A DNA stretch of 64,000 bases from the NCBI RefSeq assembly GCF_029223485.1, contig NZ_JARHTP010000023.1, forward strand, positions 1 to 64,000, in the 5' to 3' direction. Made by a program: the position numbers and the translations under genes. Positions 16,228 to 24,774 of this stretch are shown here, in pieces. How positions within the stretch are numbered: position 1 is the stretch's first letter; every line of letters begins with the position of its first letter. The DNA is from Streptomyces coacervatus. GTDB lineage: Bacteria > Actinomycetota > Actinomycetes > Streptomycetales > Streptomycetaceae. Under the pieces are notes generated by a model. The model was not told where the DNA came from and did no database searches. It was given only the letters and a program-made list of their open reading frames with translations.

Positions 16228-16949
16228 GGTCCGCCCCGTTCGTCCCGGGTACGTCGAAGCGGTAGCCGACCCCCCCACACGGTGCTGACCAGCCGGGGGT
16301 TGGCCGGGTCGTCCTCGATCTTCTCGCGCAGCCTGCGTACATGGACGGTGACGGTCGAGAGGTCGCCGAAGTCCCAGCCCCACACGCGGCGCATCAGTTC
16401 CTCGCGACTGATGGCCCGCCCGGGATTGCGCAGGAAGAACTCCAGCAGATCGAACTCCCTGATGGTCAGTGCCAGTTCATTCCCCGTGCGGGTGGCCCGG
16501 CGAGCCTTGGGGTCCAGAGCGAGAGGCCCGGACCGCAGAGCCCTCGTGGTGACCGGTGCGGACGGTGCGCCCTGTACGGCCATCAGCGCTCCCGCGCGGC
16601 GCAGTACGGACTCCACCCGCAGGACCAGCTCCCGGGGGCTGAAGGGCTTGGTGACATAGTCGTCCGCTCCGACCTCCAGGCCGAGGATGCGGTCCTCCTC
16701 GTCACCCCGCGCCGTCAGCATGATCACGGGCAGTGGTCCAGCTTCCCGGATGCGCCGGCAGACCTCCAGTCCGTCCATGCCGGGCAGCATGAGGTCCAGT
16801 ACCACGAGGTCCGGCGGCTGAGCGGTGGCGCCGGCCACGGCGGAGGGGCCGTCGGCGGCCACGTCGACGGCGAAGCCCGCCCGGGTCAGGTATCCGGCGA
16901 CAACCTCGGAGACGGTCGGGTCGTCGTCCACGACGAGTACGCGTTTCAC
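16206..16949 (-). CDS. OmpR-family response regulator with a +1 frameshifted C-terminus
   Basis: The receiver domain is complete: acidic VDDDP, phosphoacceptor LVVLDLMLPGMDG, LTARGDEED and the KPFSPREL lysine. The winged-helix domain runs from about residue 130 with REFDLLEFFLRNPGRAISRE and VTVHVRRLREKIEDDP. It should end WGVGYRF, but a run of seven G (16270-16276, read on the minus strand) shifts the frame, giving WGGRLPLRRTRDERGG. With six G the protein would end VGYRFDVPGTNGADHAA at a stop at 16217-16219, overlapping the kinase start in the usual way. The wing hairpin is therefore lost as written. Sequencing error or real mutation cannot be told apart here. Confidence 0.85.
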   Translation of the reverse strand: MKRVLVVDDDPTVSEVVAGYLTRAGFAVDVAADGPSAVAGATAQPPDLVVLDLMLPGMDGLEVCRRIREAGPLPVIMLTARGDEEDRILGLEVGADDYVTKPFSPRELVLRVESVLRRAGALMAVQGAPSAPVTTRALRSGPLALDPKARRATRTGNELALTIREFDLLEFFLRNPGRAISREELMRRVWGWDFGDLSTVTVHVRRLREKIEDDPANPRLVSTVWGGRLPLRRTRDERGGPCCVTPS

Positions 16950-17000
16950 GGCAGCGAGTCTGGCACCGTCCCTCGTCTGTCAGCACGAGTGACGAGGGAT

Positions 17001-17046
17001 GTCAGAGATCGGTAAGGAGTGCCGCCGACGTCAGAGATCCGTAAGG
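17001..17046 (+). promoter_or_regulatory. Duplicated tandem operator between regulator and glycosyltransferase operon
   Basis: Two copies of GTCAGA-GATCS-GTAAGG (17001-17017 and 17030-17046) lie 29 bp apart in the divergent promoter between the response-regulator gene and the glycosyltransferase operon. Within each copy the half-sites have an 11-bp period. This suggests autoregulation and control of the operon by the neighbouring OmpR-type protein. Confidence 0.6.
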
Positions 17047-17091
17047 ACACCAAGTCCGTTATGCCCTTTTCCCGTTCGTAGGGTGAGTGGG

Positions 17092-17823
17092 GTGATCGAG
17101 ACTCCCCCCTCTTCTCCTGCCCCGGTTGACGTGGTGCTCCCCTGTCTGAACGAGGCCGAGGCCCTGCCCTGGGTGCTCGACCGGATTCCGTCCGGCTGGC
17201 GCGCCATCGTCGTCGACAACGGCTCCACCGACGGCTCGGCGGACATCGCCCGCGCCCTCGGCGCCCACGTGGTGTCCGAGCCGGTGCGCGGGTTCGGCGC
17301 TGCCTGCCACGCCGGTCTGACCGCCGCCACGGCCGACGTCGTCTGCTTCTGCGACTGCGACGCCTCCCTCGACCCCGCCCTGCTGCTGGACATCGCCGCG
17401 CCCGTACTCGACGGCACCGCGGACCTGGTGCTGGGCCGACGGCGCCCCACCACCCCCAAGGCATGGCCTCCGCACGCCCGCCTGGCCAACCTGGAGCTGG
17501 CCCGGCTCGTCCGCAGGCGCACCGGGGTGCGCCTGCACGACCTCGGCCCGATGCGCGCCGCCCGCCGCGAGGCCCTGCTCGCCCTGGACCTGACCGACCG
17601 GCGCTCGGGCTATCCGCTCCAGATGGTGGCGCGCGGCGCCGACGCCGGCTGGCGGGTGACGGAGATGGACGTTTCCTACCACCCGCGAACCGGCCGCTCC
17701 AAGGTCACCGGTACCTGGCGGGGCACCTGGCAGGCCGTGCGGGACATGCGTGCCGTGCTCGCCGAGGCGCCGGCCACCGCCACCGAGGTCGTCGGCGCCG
17801 GCATGCGGGGGGTCGGACGGTGA
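17092..17823 (+). CDS. Family 2 glycosyltransferase (dolichyl-phosphate-mannose synthase-like)
   Basis: This 243-residue soluble GT2 enzyme (GT-A fold) has DVVLPCLNEAEALPWVLDRI at the N-terminus, the nucleotide-binding VDNGSTDGS, the DxD-type CDCDASLDP and the acceptor-side HDLGPMRAARREAL. It transfers a sugar from an NDP or polyprenyl-phosphate donor. There is no C-terminal membrane domain. GTG at 17092 is preferred; another in-frame GTG at 17083 is possible. It is the first gene of a four-gene operon whose members overlap by 4 bp each, downstream of the duplicated operator. Confidence 0.82.
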   Translation: MIETPPSSPAPVDVVLPCLNEAEALPWVLDRIPSGWRAIVVDNGSTDGSADIARALGAHVVSEPVRGFGAACHAGLTAATADVVCFCDCDASLDPALLLDIAAPVLDGTADLVLGRRRPTTPKAWPPHARLANLELARLVRRRTGVRLHDLGPMRAARREALLALDLTDRRSGYPLQMVARGADAGWRVTEMDVSYHPRTGRSKVTGTWRGTWQAVRDMRAVLAEAPATATEVVGAGMRGVGR

Positions 17824-18461
17824 GCGCTCGAACCCCGGTGACCCTGCTGGTGATCGCCAAGGAACCGGTGCCCGGCCGGGTCAAGACCCGGCTCACCCCG
17901 CCCTACACACCGCACGAGGCGGCAGCCCTCGCCGAGGCTGCCCTCGCCGACACCCTCCACACCCTGCTCAAGGCCTCCGCACCCAGGCGCGTGCTCGCCC
18001 TCGACGGCGCACCCGGCGCCTGGTTGCCACCTGGCTACGACGTCGTACCCCAGAGCCCCGGCGACCTGGACGAGCGGATCGCCGCCGCCTTCGCACACTG
18101 CGACGGACCGACACTCCTGGTCGGGATGGACACCCCACAAATGACAGCCGACATGATCGCCGATGTCGGCAGGGACGGCCACGACGCCTGGTTCGGTCCG
18201 GCCGCTGACGGCGGCTTCTGGGCGCTGGGCCTCGCCGATCCCACCCGGGCCGGCGCCCTGGTCCGTGGGGTGCCGATGTCGACGGACCGGACGGGCGCGA
18301 TCCAGCGCAACCGCCTGACCGAGGCAGGACTGGCCGTCGCCGACCTGCCGGTACTGCGCGACGTGGACACCGCTGCCGACGCCGTCGAGGCCGCAGCCCG
18401 CTGTGCACGGGGCTCCAGCTTCGCCGCCGTCCTCAACTCGCTGGCGGAGGTGGCCCGATGA
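17820..18461 (+). CDS. TIGR04282/DUF2064 family glycosyltransferase-like protein
   Basis: This 213-residue protein begins TLLVIAKEPVPGRVKTRLTP, the signature of the DUF2064/TIGR04282 family, described as arsenosugar-type glycosyltransferases with a nucleotidyltransferase-like fold. GMDTPQMTADMIAD and GPAADGGFWALGL are the metal/nucleotide-binding loops. GTG at 17820 overlaps the stop of the preceding glycosyltransferase (GTGA). The pairing of a GT2 and a TIGR04282 protein is common in bacteria and suggests joint synthesis of one glycosylated product. Confidence 0.82.
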   Translation: MSARTPVTLLVIAKEPVPGRVKTRLTPPYTPHEAAALAEAALADTLHTLLKASAPRRVLALDGAPGAWLPPGYDVVPQSPGDLDERIAAAFAHCDGPTLLVGMDTPQMTADMIADVGRDGHDAWFGPAADGGFWALGLADPTRAGALVRGVPMSTDRTGAIQRNRLTEAGLAVADLPVLRDVDTAADAVEAAARCARGSSFAAVLNSLAEVAR

Positions 18462-19324
18462 GCGGGACAGCAGTCGGCACGGACACTGTCGTGGCCGAGT
18501 GGCCGGACGCGGTCGCGACCGAGCCTCGGTCGAAGACCCCGACCGCAGGCGCAGCCAGGAAACACCTGCCGAGGCCCGCCGAGCCCACCACGCCCGTGAC
18601 ACCGGGCGCCCCGTGGACCGACGATCCCTACGCCCACGCTCTGCGCACCGGACGCGGCCCGCTGTTCCTGCGCCGCCTGTCACACCCTGATCGCCGCGAC
18701 GGCTCCGGCGGGGAGCAAGCGCTGCCGCTGGACGTGGAGCGTTGGTGTGCACCTGCCGATGCGGCGGACACCACCGTGCTGCGCCGATGTACGGGCTCCG
18801 TCCTGGATGTGGGGTGCGGGCCGGGACGCCTAGTGGCCGCACTGGCCGCCCGTGGCGTACCGGCGTTGGGCGTGGACCTCAGCCGGGACGCCGTGAAGCG
18901 GACCCGGCGCAGTGGCGGTGCCGCCATACGGCGGTCCGTCTACGACCACCTCCCGGGCGAAGGCCGTTGGGGCACCGTGCTGCTGCTGGACGGCAACATC
19001 GGCATCGGCGGCGATCCCGTCGCCCTGCTGCGCCGCCTGCGCGAACTGGCCGCCCCCGGCGGGCTCCTGCTGGCCGAGGCAGCCCCGCAGGACCTGGACG
19101 AGCGCCTCACCGTCCGCGTCGAGGACGCCCACGGCCACCACGGCCAGCCCTTCTCCTGGGCCAGGCTGGGTACCACCGCGCTGCTGTACGCCGCACGCTC
19201 CGCCGGCTGGATCGAGTCCGGCCTGTGGACGGCCGAGGGCCGCCCGTTCGTCCAACTGCGCCGCCCGCATGCGGAGCACCCCGGCGCACAGGCCCCGATC
19301 ACCGAGAGGCGCCCTCCCGCATGA
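18458..19324 (+). CDS. Class I SAM-dependent methyltransferase
   Basis: This 288-residue protein has the SAM-binding motif VLDVGCGPGRLVAALAARG at about residues 115-133, motif II region GVDLSRDAV, and LLLDGNIGIGGDP. The 50-residue N-terminal extension is low in structure. It overlaps both flanking genes by 4 bp. In context it probably methylates the sugar or lipid product of the operon. The acceptor is unknown. Confidence 0.8.
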   Translation: MSGTAVGTDTVVAEWPDAVATEPRSKTPTAGAARKHLPRPAEPTTPVTPGAPWTDDPYAHALRTGRGPLFLRRLSHPDRRDGSGGEQALPLDVERWCAPADAADTTVLRRCTGSVLDVGCGPGRLVAALAARGVPALGVDLSRDAVKRTRRSGGAAIRRSVYDHLPGEGRWGTVLLLDGNIGIGGDPVALLRRLRELAAPGGLLLAEAAPQDLDERLTVRVEDAHGHHGQPFSWARLGTTALLYAARSAGWIESGLWTAEGRPFVQLRRPHAEHPGAQAPITERRPPA

Positions 19325-20772
19325 TCGACAGCGCCTCTACGCGTCGGTCGGCTCCTCGGTCCGCCGAACCAGTGCCCGACCACCCCGCCGTACCGGTGAG
19401 CCGCCGTGCCGGTCGTACGTGTACAGCGGTAACGGTGGTGCTGCTCGCCGCGCTCGTCGCCGCAGTCGTCGCCACCCTCCGGGCCGGCGACAACCGGAGC
19501 GATCCGGGCCGCCTGCTCGTCGGCTACGCCATCGCCTGGGCACTGTTCGCCGCCGGGGTCTGGGCCGTACGCAAGGCCCCGGCGCGCGCCGCGACGTTCC
19601 TCGTGCTCGCGGGCTCGGCCGCTGTCGCCCTGGCCGGCCTGGCGGCATCGCCCCGCACCAGCGACGACATGTACCGCTACGCCTGGGACGGCCGGGTGCA
19701 GGCCGCCGGCATCTCGCCCTATGCCTACCCGCCGGCCGCGCCCCAATTGGCCCATCTGCGGGACGACTGGCTGTTCCCCACCAGTGGATCCTGCGACGGC
19801 TGGGGACTGAGGCGCGCCGACGGCGGAGTGTGCGTCCGCATCAACCGCCCCACCGTTGAGACGATCTACCCGCCCGTCGCCGAGGGCTGGTTCCTGGGCG
19901 TCCACGCCCTTTCGCCACCGGGCAGTCGCCACAAGCCGCTTCAAGTGGGCGGCGCGGTGCTGGCGTTCGGCACCACCGCGGCCCTGCTCGTCGTCCTGCG
20001 CCGGCGAGGGGACCCGCAACGGGCCGCCGGCTGGGCCGCGTTGTGGGGATGGTGCCCGGCTGTCCCCTTCGAGGCCGTCAACAACGGGCACATCGACACC
20101 CTCGGCGTCCTGCTCACCGTGCTGGCTCTCGGCACCGCCACCGCGGGAGCGCGCCGCGGCGCCCTGCTCGGCGCGGCCATCGCGGTCAAGCTGCTGCCCG
20201 TGCTGGCCCTGCCCGGCGCCCTGTCCGGGCAGCGCGGCGCGAGACGCATCGGGACGGTGACGGCGGCTGCCGTTGCCGCGGTCGCGCTCGCCTACCTGCC
20301 CTACGTCATGGCCTCCGGCACCGGAGTCCTCGGCTATCTCCCCGGCTACCTGAACGAAGAGGGATACGAACCCGGTGACGTACGCCGTTTCGCTCTGCTG
20401 CGGCTGATCCTGCCGGACTCCGCCGCCGAAATCGTGGCCATCGCCCTGCTCGCGTTGACGGCCCTGTTCGTGTGGTGGCGCGGCGACCCGGCACGCCCCT
20501 GGCGCGGTGCCCTCCTGCTGACGGGCATGACTCTGCTGCTGTTCTCGCCCAACTACCCCTGGTACTCCCTGCTCGTTGTCGCCCTCGTCGCCCTGGACGG
20601 CCGCTGGGAGTGGCTGGCCATCACGCTCGCCGGCACGGTCCTGTATCTCGCCGGTCGACTGTTGCCCGGGTTCCCCTTGCAGGCCTGGGCCTACGGCGCC
20701 GCCGCTGTCACGGTGGTACTAGGTGCCTGCTTGAGGGGTGTGAAGGCAAGACGTGCGGGCGACCTACGGTGA
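19321..20772 (+). CDS. Polytopic glycosyltransferase (GT87/mannosyltransferase-like)
   Basis: This 483-residue integral membrane protein has about eleven hydrophobic segments. Between the second and third lies an extracytoplasmic loop with SPRTSDDMYRYAWDGRVQAA and YPPAAPQL, matching the DxxRY/E-type motifs of polyprenyl-phosphate-dependent GT-C enzymes (GT87 and related mannosyltransferases). NNGHIDTLGVLLTVLAL and KLLPVLALPGAL are also typical. It would transfer a lipid-linked sugar outside the membrane and is the last step encoded by this operon. ATG at 19321 overlaps the methyltransferase stop. Confidence 0.8.
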   Translation: MIDSASTRRSAPRSAEPVPDHPAVPVSRRAGRTCTAVTVVLLAALVAAVVATLRAGDNRSDPGRLLVGYAIAWALFAAGVWAVRKAPARAATFLVLAGSAAVALAGLAASPRTSDDMYRYAWDGRVQAAGISPYAYPPAAPQLAHLRDDWLFPTSGSCDGWGLRRADGGVCVRINRPTVETIYPPVAEGWFLGVHALSPPGSRHKPLQVGGAVLAFGTTAALLVVLRRRGDPQRAAGWAALWGWCPAVPFEAVNNGHIDTLGVLLTVLALGTATAGARRGALLGAAIAVKLLPVLALPGALSGQRGARRIGTVTAAAVAAVALAYLPYVMASGTGVLGYLPGYLNEEGYEPGDVRRFALLRLILPDSAAEIVAIALLALTALFVWWRGDPARPWRGALLLTGMTLLLFSPNYPWYSLLVVALVALDGRWEWLAITLAGTVLYLAGRLLPGFPLQAWAYGAAAVTVVLGACLRGVKARRAGDLR

Positions 20773-20970
20773 CGAACTCGTCCTCATGCGACGGTAGTTG
20801 ATCCCTAGGCCCGAACGGATGCGCCGGTTCGGTCAGGACCTTCGCCCGGGTTGATGGACCTCTGCAGGTTCGGCCAGTTGGTTGCCGCAATGCCCGCACG
20901 CCCGCTACGACAACTTCGCCGCGCGGCCCCGCCGAGGCCCGCATCGCGAACCCAGCGCGGCGTCGACGGA

Positions 20971-21008
20971 GGGCTGCGGCTCGCCCGGAGGGGGCGGTGC
21001 CGCAGCCC
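20971..21008. terminator. Hairpin terminator
   Basis: GGGCTGCGGC (20971-20980) pairs perfectly with GCCGCAGCCC (20999-21008). It lies 20 bases past the stop of the leftward esterase gene and may also stop the rightward glycosyltransferase operon. The 20773-20970 stretch has nothing else recognisable. Confidence 0.65.
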
Positions 21009-21027
21009 CTGATGGCGCGGGGTCGCT

Positions 21028-22602
21028 CTACGGGCTGGCGCTGGCCACGCCGCTTTCGTCGACGGTGAACCGTCCGTTCGCGGCGCCGTCGAAGGTCCCG
21101 CTCCTGATCCACTCGATCAGCGCCGCCTTGAGCGTGGCATGGGGGCCGGCCCACGGTTCGCCGGGGCGCCCGCCGTAAGGCGTTCCGGACTCCGGTGTGC
21201 AGCGCGGGCCGGAGCAGCCCTCCATCTGCATCTGGTGGCTCGCGCACTTGACCTGAACGAGCACCTTGTTCGTCATCGATGCCGGGAGCGCGTTGAAGAT
21301 GGCGGACGCGTTGGCCGGCGGCGCGGTGGCGTCCTCGAGACCGTGGATGACCAGCGTAGGCGGCGTCAGCTGCCCCGCGACGGCGGTGTTCCAGCCGTAA
21401 TTGGAGAACGTCGGCGAGCGGTTGAGACCGGTCGGGTTGCCGGGATCGTCCCCTCCCCAGTTCCGTCCCTCGGTGTCCTGCTCCATGATCTGCTTCCAGA
21501 ACTGATCCTGGCTGCCGGGGATGACACGCCCGGTGCACGCGGCCTCGCGATCTGGCGGCAGCACCGGTGCCCCCGGGCGGCGCTCCAGCGTCAGCGGGAA
21601 CGTGACGAAGCCCGTCGCCGGCGTCGTCTCCTCGGTCGGTCCACCGAAGAGGGACGACATGAACACGGCACGGTTGACCTTCGCGATGACATCAGCGCTT
21701 CCGGGCAGGAGCGGGTTGGGGTTGGCTGCGTACAGTGTCCGCCCTACGCGCGGCCCGCCGAGCGAATAGCCGAGCAGGGTGACCTTGCCGTCCGACGGCT
21801 GCGCGCGCGTGATGGCGTCGTCGATCACCTGACGGATGTCGCGTACCCAGACGTCCATGCGTGCAAAGCGGTACTTGCTCGAGTGCGCGCGCCTCTCCCC
21901 GCCCAGCGGATTGGTCAGGAGCAGGGTCCCCTGCTGATCGAGGGTGAAGATCGGGTTGTGGGTGCGGTCGCACCCCTCGGGATACGGACAGGTGCCGTCC
22001 GCGAGATAGGGCCTGAGGCTCGCGTTGCCCGGATCGTTCAGGCCCTCGTCGAAACGCGTCGAGTGGCCGTAGCCGAGCAGGCTCGGGGCGAAGGTGTCGA
22101 TTCCCGCCTGCGCGAGTCCTTCCTGCACGCTGAGCGAGCCGCCTTCCGGGGCGGGGGAACGCAAATCGAAGGCCGGCGAGGCGGTGATGGTGCGGCCGTG
22201 GATCAGCACCACGGCCCGGTTGGGCACGCCTGGGCATTTCCCGTTCGCGTACACCGGCTGGACGCGATGCACCTGGATCTTCGCAGGTAGCCCGTCGAAC
22301 TGAGGGTCCGGCATGAGCCCGGGCGGCACCCTGAACCTCAGCCAGTGATCGGCCGTGGCGACGCCGGTCGGAACCTCGTCGCACTGCTGAGCCGACGACT
22401 TGGTGGCAACGGCCATCGATGTTGTGCTGGAGGAGAAAGCACCCAGGATCAGGCAGACGCACAGCAGGAGCCACCTCGTCCGGGCCCCGGACCTTCCGTG
22501 TCCCCCGGCCCACGCCCGTCGCTCGCGCCCCGCCGAGGCCGCCAGTATGCCCATTATCCCGAGGATTCCGCGGTGTCGTCGAGTCATGCGTGGTGCTGCC
22601 AT
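21028..22602 (-). CDS. Secreted alpha/beta hydrolase
   Basis: This 524-residue exported protein has a basic N-terminus and a hydrophobic signal (WLLLCVCLILGAFSSS at about residues 43-58). The alpha/beta hydrolase core has RAVVLIHGRT (oxyanion side) and the nucleophile elbow LLGYSLGGPRVG; LVIHGLEDATAPPANA carries the acid and KVLVQVKCASHQM the catalytic His region. Several Cys pairs suggest disulfides. ATG at 22602 has a strong RBS (AGGAGG, about 8 bases upstream), which decides against the longer frame. The substrate is not predictable; a lipase/esterase role is likely. Confidence 0.78.
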   Translation of the reverse strand: MAAPRMTRRHRGILGIMGILAASAGRERRAWAGGHGRSGARTRWLLLCVCLILGAFSSSTTSMAVATKSSAQQCDEVPTGVATADHWLRFRVPPGLMPDPQFDGLPAKIQVHRVQPVYANGKCPGVPNRAVVLIHGRTITASPAFDLRSPAPEGGSLSVQEGLAQAGIDTFAPSLLGYGHSTRFDEGLNDPGNASLRPYLADGTCPYPEGCDRTHNPIFTLDQQGTLLLTNPLGGERRAHSSKYRFARMDVWVRDIRQVIDDAITRAQPSDGKVTLLGYSLGGPRVGRTLYAANPNPLLPGSADVIAKVNRAVFMSSLFGGPTEETTPATGFVTFPLTLERRPGAPVLPPDREAACTGRVIPGSQDQFWKQIMEQDTEGRNWGGDDPGNPTGLNRSPTFSNYGWNTAVAGQLTPPTLVIHGLEDATAPPANASAIFNALPASMTNKVLVQVKCASHQMQMEGCSGPRCTPESGTPYGGRPGEPWAGPHATLKAALIEWIRSGTFDGAANGRFTVDESGVASASP

Positions 22603-23414
22603 GCCCAAACCTCCTGCCGCTGGACGCGGGGTGAAGCCGACTCTGATCAGTCTGCCCAGCAGGCACGTTGAGAGCGCCCCGCGCACGGGCGCACAGGTGG
22701 CACATCAGCGCGCGCGGCGGCGGCGCTTTCACTCTCGCCCCGGGCGGTGGCCGGCCGCCCATGTCCCCGCGCGGGCGTACGACTTGGTGGCCGGAGGCTC
22801 CTGGCGCCACCTCGCTCCCTGCGACCACACACGGTGGCACGGCCCCTCAACCACCAAGGAATACGCGAGAGTCGAGTACGCGAGCTCGCCAGCACCGCGG
22901 ACCGGGTCCTTCATCCCCTCGATCCAGTACGTGCGGGTGGCGGGGGAGGCCGCCACCCTGCGGGCCACCAACGACGCGCATGCGCGCCAACTCGACGAAG
23001 TACGGCCGCCGATGCATTGGTCGGAGCGGCCAGGAGGAGCGGTCACAACCTTTTCGGTTGCTCAGGCGAAATCAGTTGGGTGCGGCTCGTTTCGAGTGAA
23101 GCTCATGATCAAGGGGCGGCAGGTGACGCCGATCCCGAGGTTCGCGAGCACTTGGGCGACCTGCTTACCGGCGAGCAGAGCGATGCGTCCGTGGCGCGGT
23201 TCCAGGCCGAGTTCGACCATCGGGGCTACGGGCGGTGGGCGGTTGGGGCTGCGCGTCATGAAGCGACTGCCCTGACTTACTGCTTCAAGGAATGCGGAGG
23301 GCGCTCGTTTTGAGGAGTAATCGTCAAGGCCTGTGGATGGGGTGGGATGTCGCCTCGCGTTGCGCCGCGATCGCGCCGAAGGGAAGCTTCGTCACTCCGC
23401 GGACCGTGGCCGCC
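22603..23414. other. Region without an intact gene
   Basis: About 800 bases carry no convincing gene on either strand. The upstream part should hold the esterase promoter. The only recognisable coding trace is the GNAT-like remnant at 23125-23244. Codon structure elsewhere is incoherent. Confidence 0.5.
23125..23244 (+). pseudogene. GNAT acetyltransferase N-terminal remnant
   Basis: DADPEVREHLGDLL followed by RFQAEFDHRGYGRWAV matches the region before the acetyl-CoA site in RimJ/RimL-type GNAT acetyltransferases (usually followed by exxTGEFIGxxGL). The following residues do not continue the family and the upstream part has no start, so only about 40 codons survive. Confidence 0.35.
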
Positions 23415-23828
23415 TCAGGCGAAGTCTGCTGCGGTGATGCCGTCGGGATGTCCGGACGGCCACTCCACCAACTCGATCCGGTAACCATCCGGGTCCGTGA
23501 GCCACGACGTCTTCGGGCCGTCAGGGCCGCCCGGATACTGGACAGGCTCCGGCTCCAGACCGGCTTCGGTCAGCGTCTTCAGGGTGGTGGCGAGCCTCTC
23601 CACCTGGATCGCGAGGTGGTCGAATCCGCTGCCCACGTCGACCGGTCCGTCGCCGGGGCGGTGGACCAGTTCGAGCGAGGCCGCCGGTTCGTCGGGGAAC
23701 TTGAGGATCACGAGGCGAGCCCCGTCGCCGATCTCGACCCTGCCCAGCTCGGCGTAGCCCAAGGCGGTGTAGAAGCCGAGCGAACGGTCCAGGTCGGTGA
23801 CGCGGTAGGAGACGAAGAGCGTCTTCAC
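23415..23828 (-). CDS. VOC-family (glyoxalase-like) protein
   Basis: This 137-residue vicinal-oxygen-chelate protein has two beta-alpha-beta-beta-beta modules: the first from SYRVTDLDRSLGFYTALGY, the second from FDHLAIQVERLATTLKTL to LTDPDGYRIELVEWP. Metal ligand candidates are the His in FDHLAI and Glu in IELVEW, and Glu in SLELVH. The pattern is close to lactoylglutathione lyase. It overlaps the upstream reductase gene by 4 bp and is probably co-transcribed with it. Confidence 0.85.
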   Translation of the reverse strand: MKTLFVSYRVTDLDRSLGFYTALGYAELGRVEIGDGARLVILKFPDEPAASLELVHRPGDGPVDVGSGFDHLAIQVERLATTLKTLTEAGLEPEPVQYPGGPDGPKTSWLTDPDGYRIELVEWPSGHPDGITAADFA

Positions 23829-24409
23829 GCGGCCCCCTCGGGTCGATGCACCCGGTAGCGGAGGTGCGTGACGTCTCGATCCTCGAGTCGTCGGACGAGG
23901 TCGAGTTCGATGTGATCGCCACCCAGGTGGTCGAACAGCCGTCGACCGTCCCCGAGGAGGACCGGAACCAGGTGGATCTCCATCTCGTCCATCTGCCCGG
24001 CTCGGAGAAGTGCTTGGGCCGCCTCCGCCCCATGGACCATGACCGGCCGGTCCCCTGCGGCTGCGCGAGCCTGACGGGCGCAGTCCTCGACATCGGTGAC
24101 GAAGCGCGCGTGGCCGGGTGGCACGTCCCCGTCATCGACCTGGTGGGTGAGGACGAAGATCGGCACGCCGTCGTGGTGGTCGCCCTGCCAGCGCCCGGCG
24201 AGTTCGAAGGTCCGACGGCCGGAGATCACCGCGCCGGTCGCCAGCGCTTCGCGGTAGACCTGGCCGCTCGGACCGTCGGACTCCCGGTCGTCGAGCCAGT
24301 TGAAGAGCCGTCCACCGTCGCGTCCGAGCTCCTGCCCCGGCCGATCGTCCGGGCCGGCGATATAGCCGTCGAGCGACATCGACATGTACAGCCGGATCGG
24401 ATTGTTCAT
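23825..24409 (-). CDS. Dihydrofolate-reductase-like (RibD C-terminal) family protein
   Basis: This 194-residue protein of the RibD_C/DHFR-like family has LYMSMSLDGYIAGPDDRPGQ at the N-terminus, GAVISGRRTFE and VMVHGAEAAQALLRAG (NADPH phosphate loop), and EIHLVPVLLGDGRRLFD. In the family this is an NADPH-dependent reductase of unknown substrate. ATG at 24409 has GGAGG about 5 bases upstream; ATG at 24421, preceded by GGAGGAG, is also possible. It forms an operon with the VOC protein. Confidence 0.83.
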   Translation of the reverse strand: MNNPIRLYMSMSLDGYIAGPDDRPGQELGRDGGRLFNWLDDRESDGPSGQVYREALATGAVISGRRTFELAGRWQGDHHDGVPIFVLTHQVDDGDVPPGHARFVTDVEDCARQARAAAGDRPVMVHGAEAAQALLRAGQMDEMEIHLVPVLLGDGRRLFDHLGGDHIELDLVRRLEDRDVTHLRYRVHRPEGAA

Positions 24410-24774
24410 CCTGGCCTCCATCTCTCCTCCGTGACACCGGGATCCGGCGTTTCCTGATCCGCCGCGGTGCGGGCCCGTCGCAAGGAAGACTTCAGGCAAT
24501 CGGCAAACTCATCGGCCCGACGCGCCGGCTTGCTGAGGGCTGAGGGCTCAGGGTTGAGGGGGCGGGAGTCATGACCCGTGGATCAATTACTCCGTGAGTC
24601 GCACCACGGACAGTGCGGGAGAGAAACGGTCTGTCATCTCACCGGTTCGCGCGGTGCTGACGGCAGCTGCGGACGTGGTGCTCCTCGGGTGCCTTTGGGG
24701 CGTAGAGAACACGTTGCCGCACACGGTGACTGTGGCGTGATGAGGCCGTCGGCTCGACAAGAAAGTCGCGCCCG
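24410..24774. other. Intergenic stretch, no gene
   Basis: About 365 bases separate the leftward reductase operon and the 3' end of the HxlR gene. A G-rich patch with imperfect GAGGGCT repeats lies at about 24533-24565. No coding signal or clear terminator was seen. Confidence 0.4.

Noticed and set aside
23062..23259. Minus-strand frame with a plausible helix
   Set aside because: Antisense to the GNAT-like remnant and without a family match.
24533..24565. GAGGGCT-like tandem repeats
   Set aside because: Imperfect and short; no link to a gene or mobile element.
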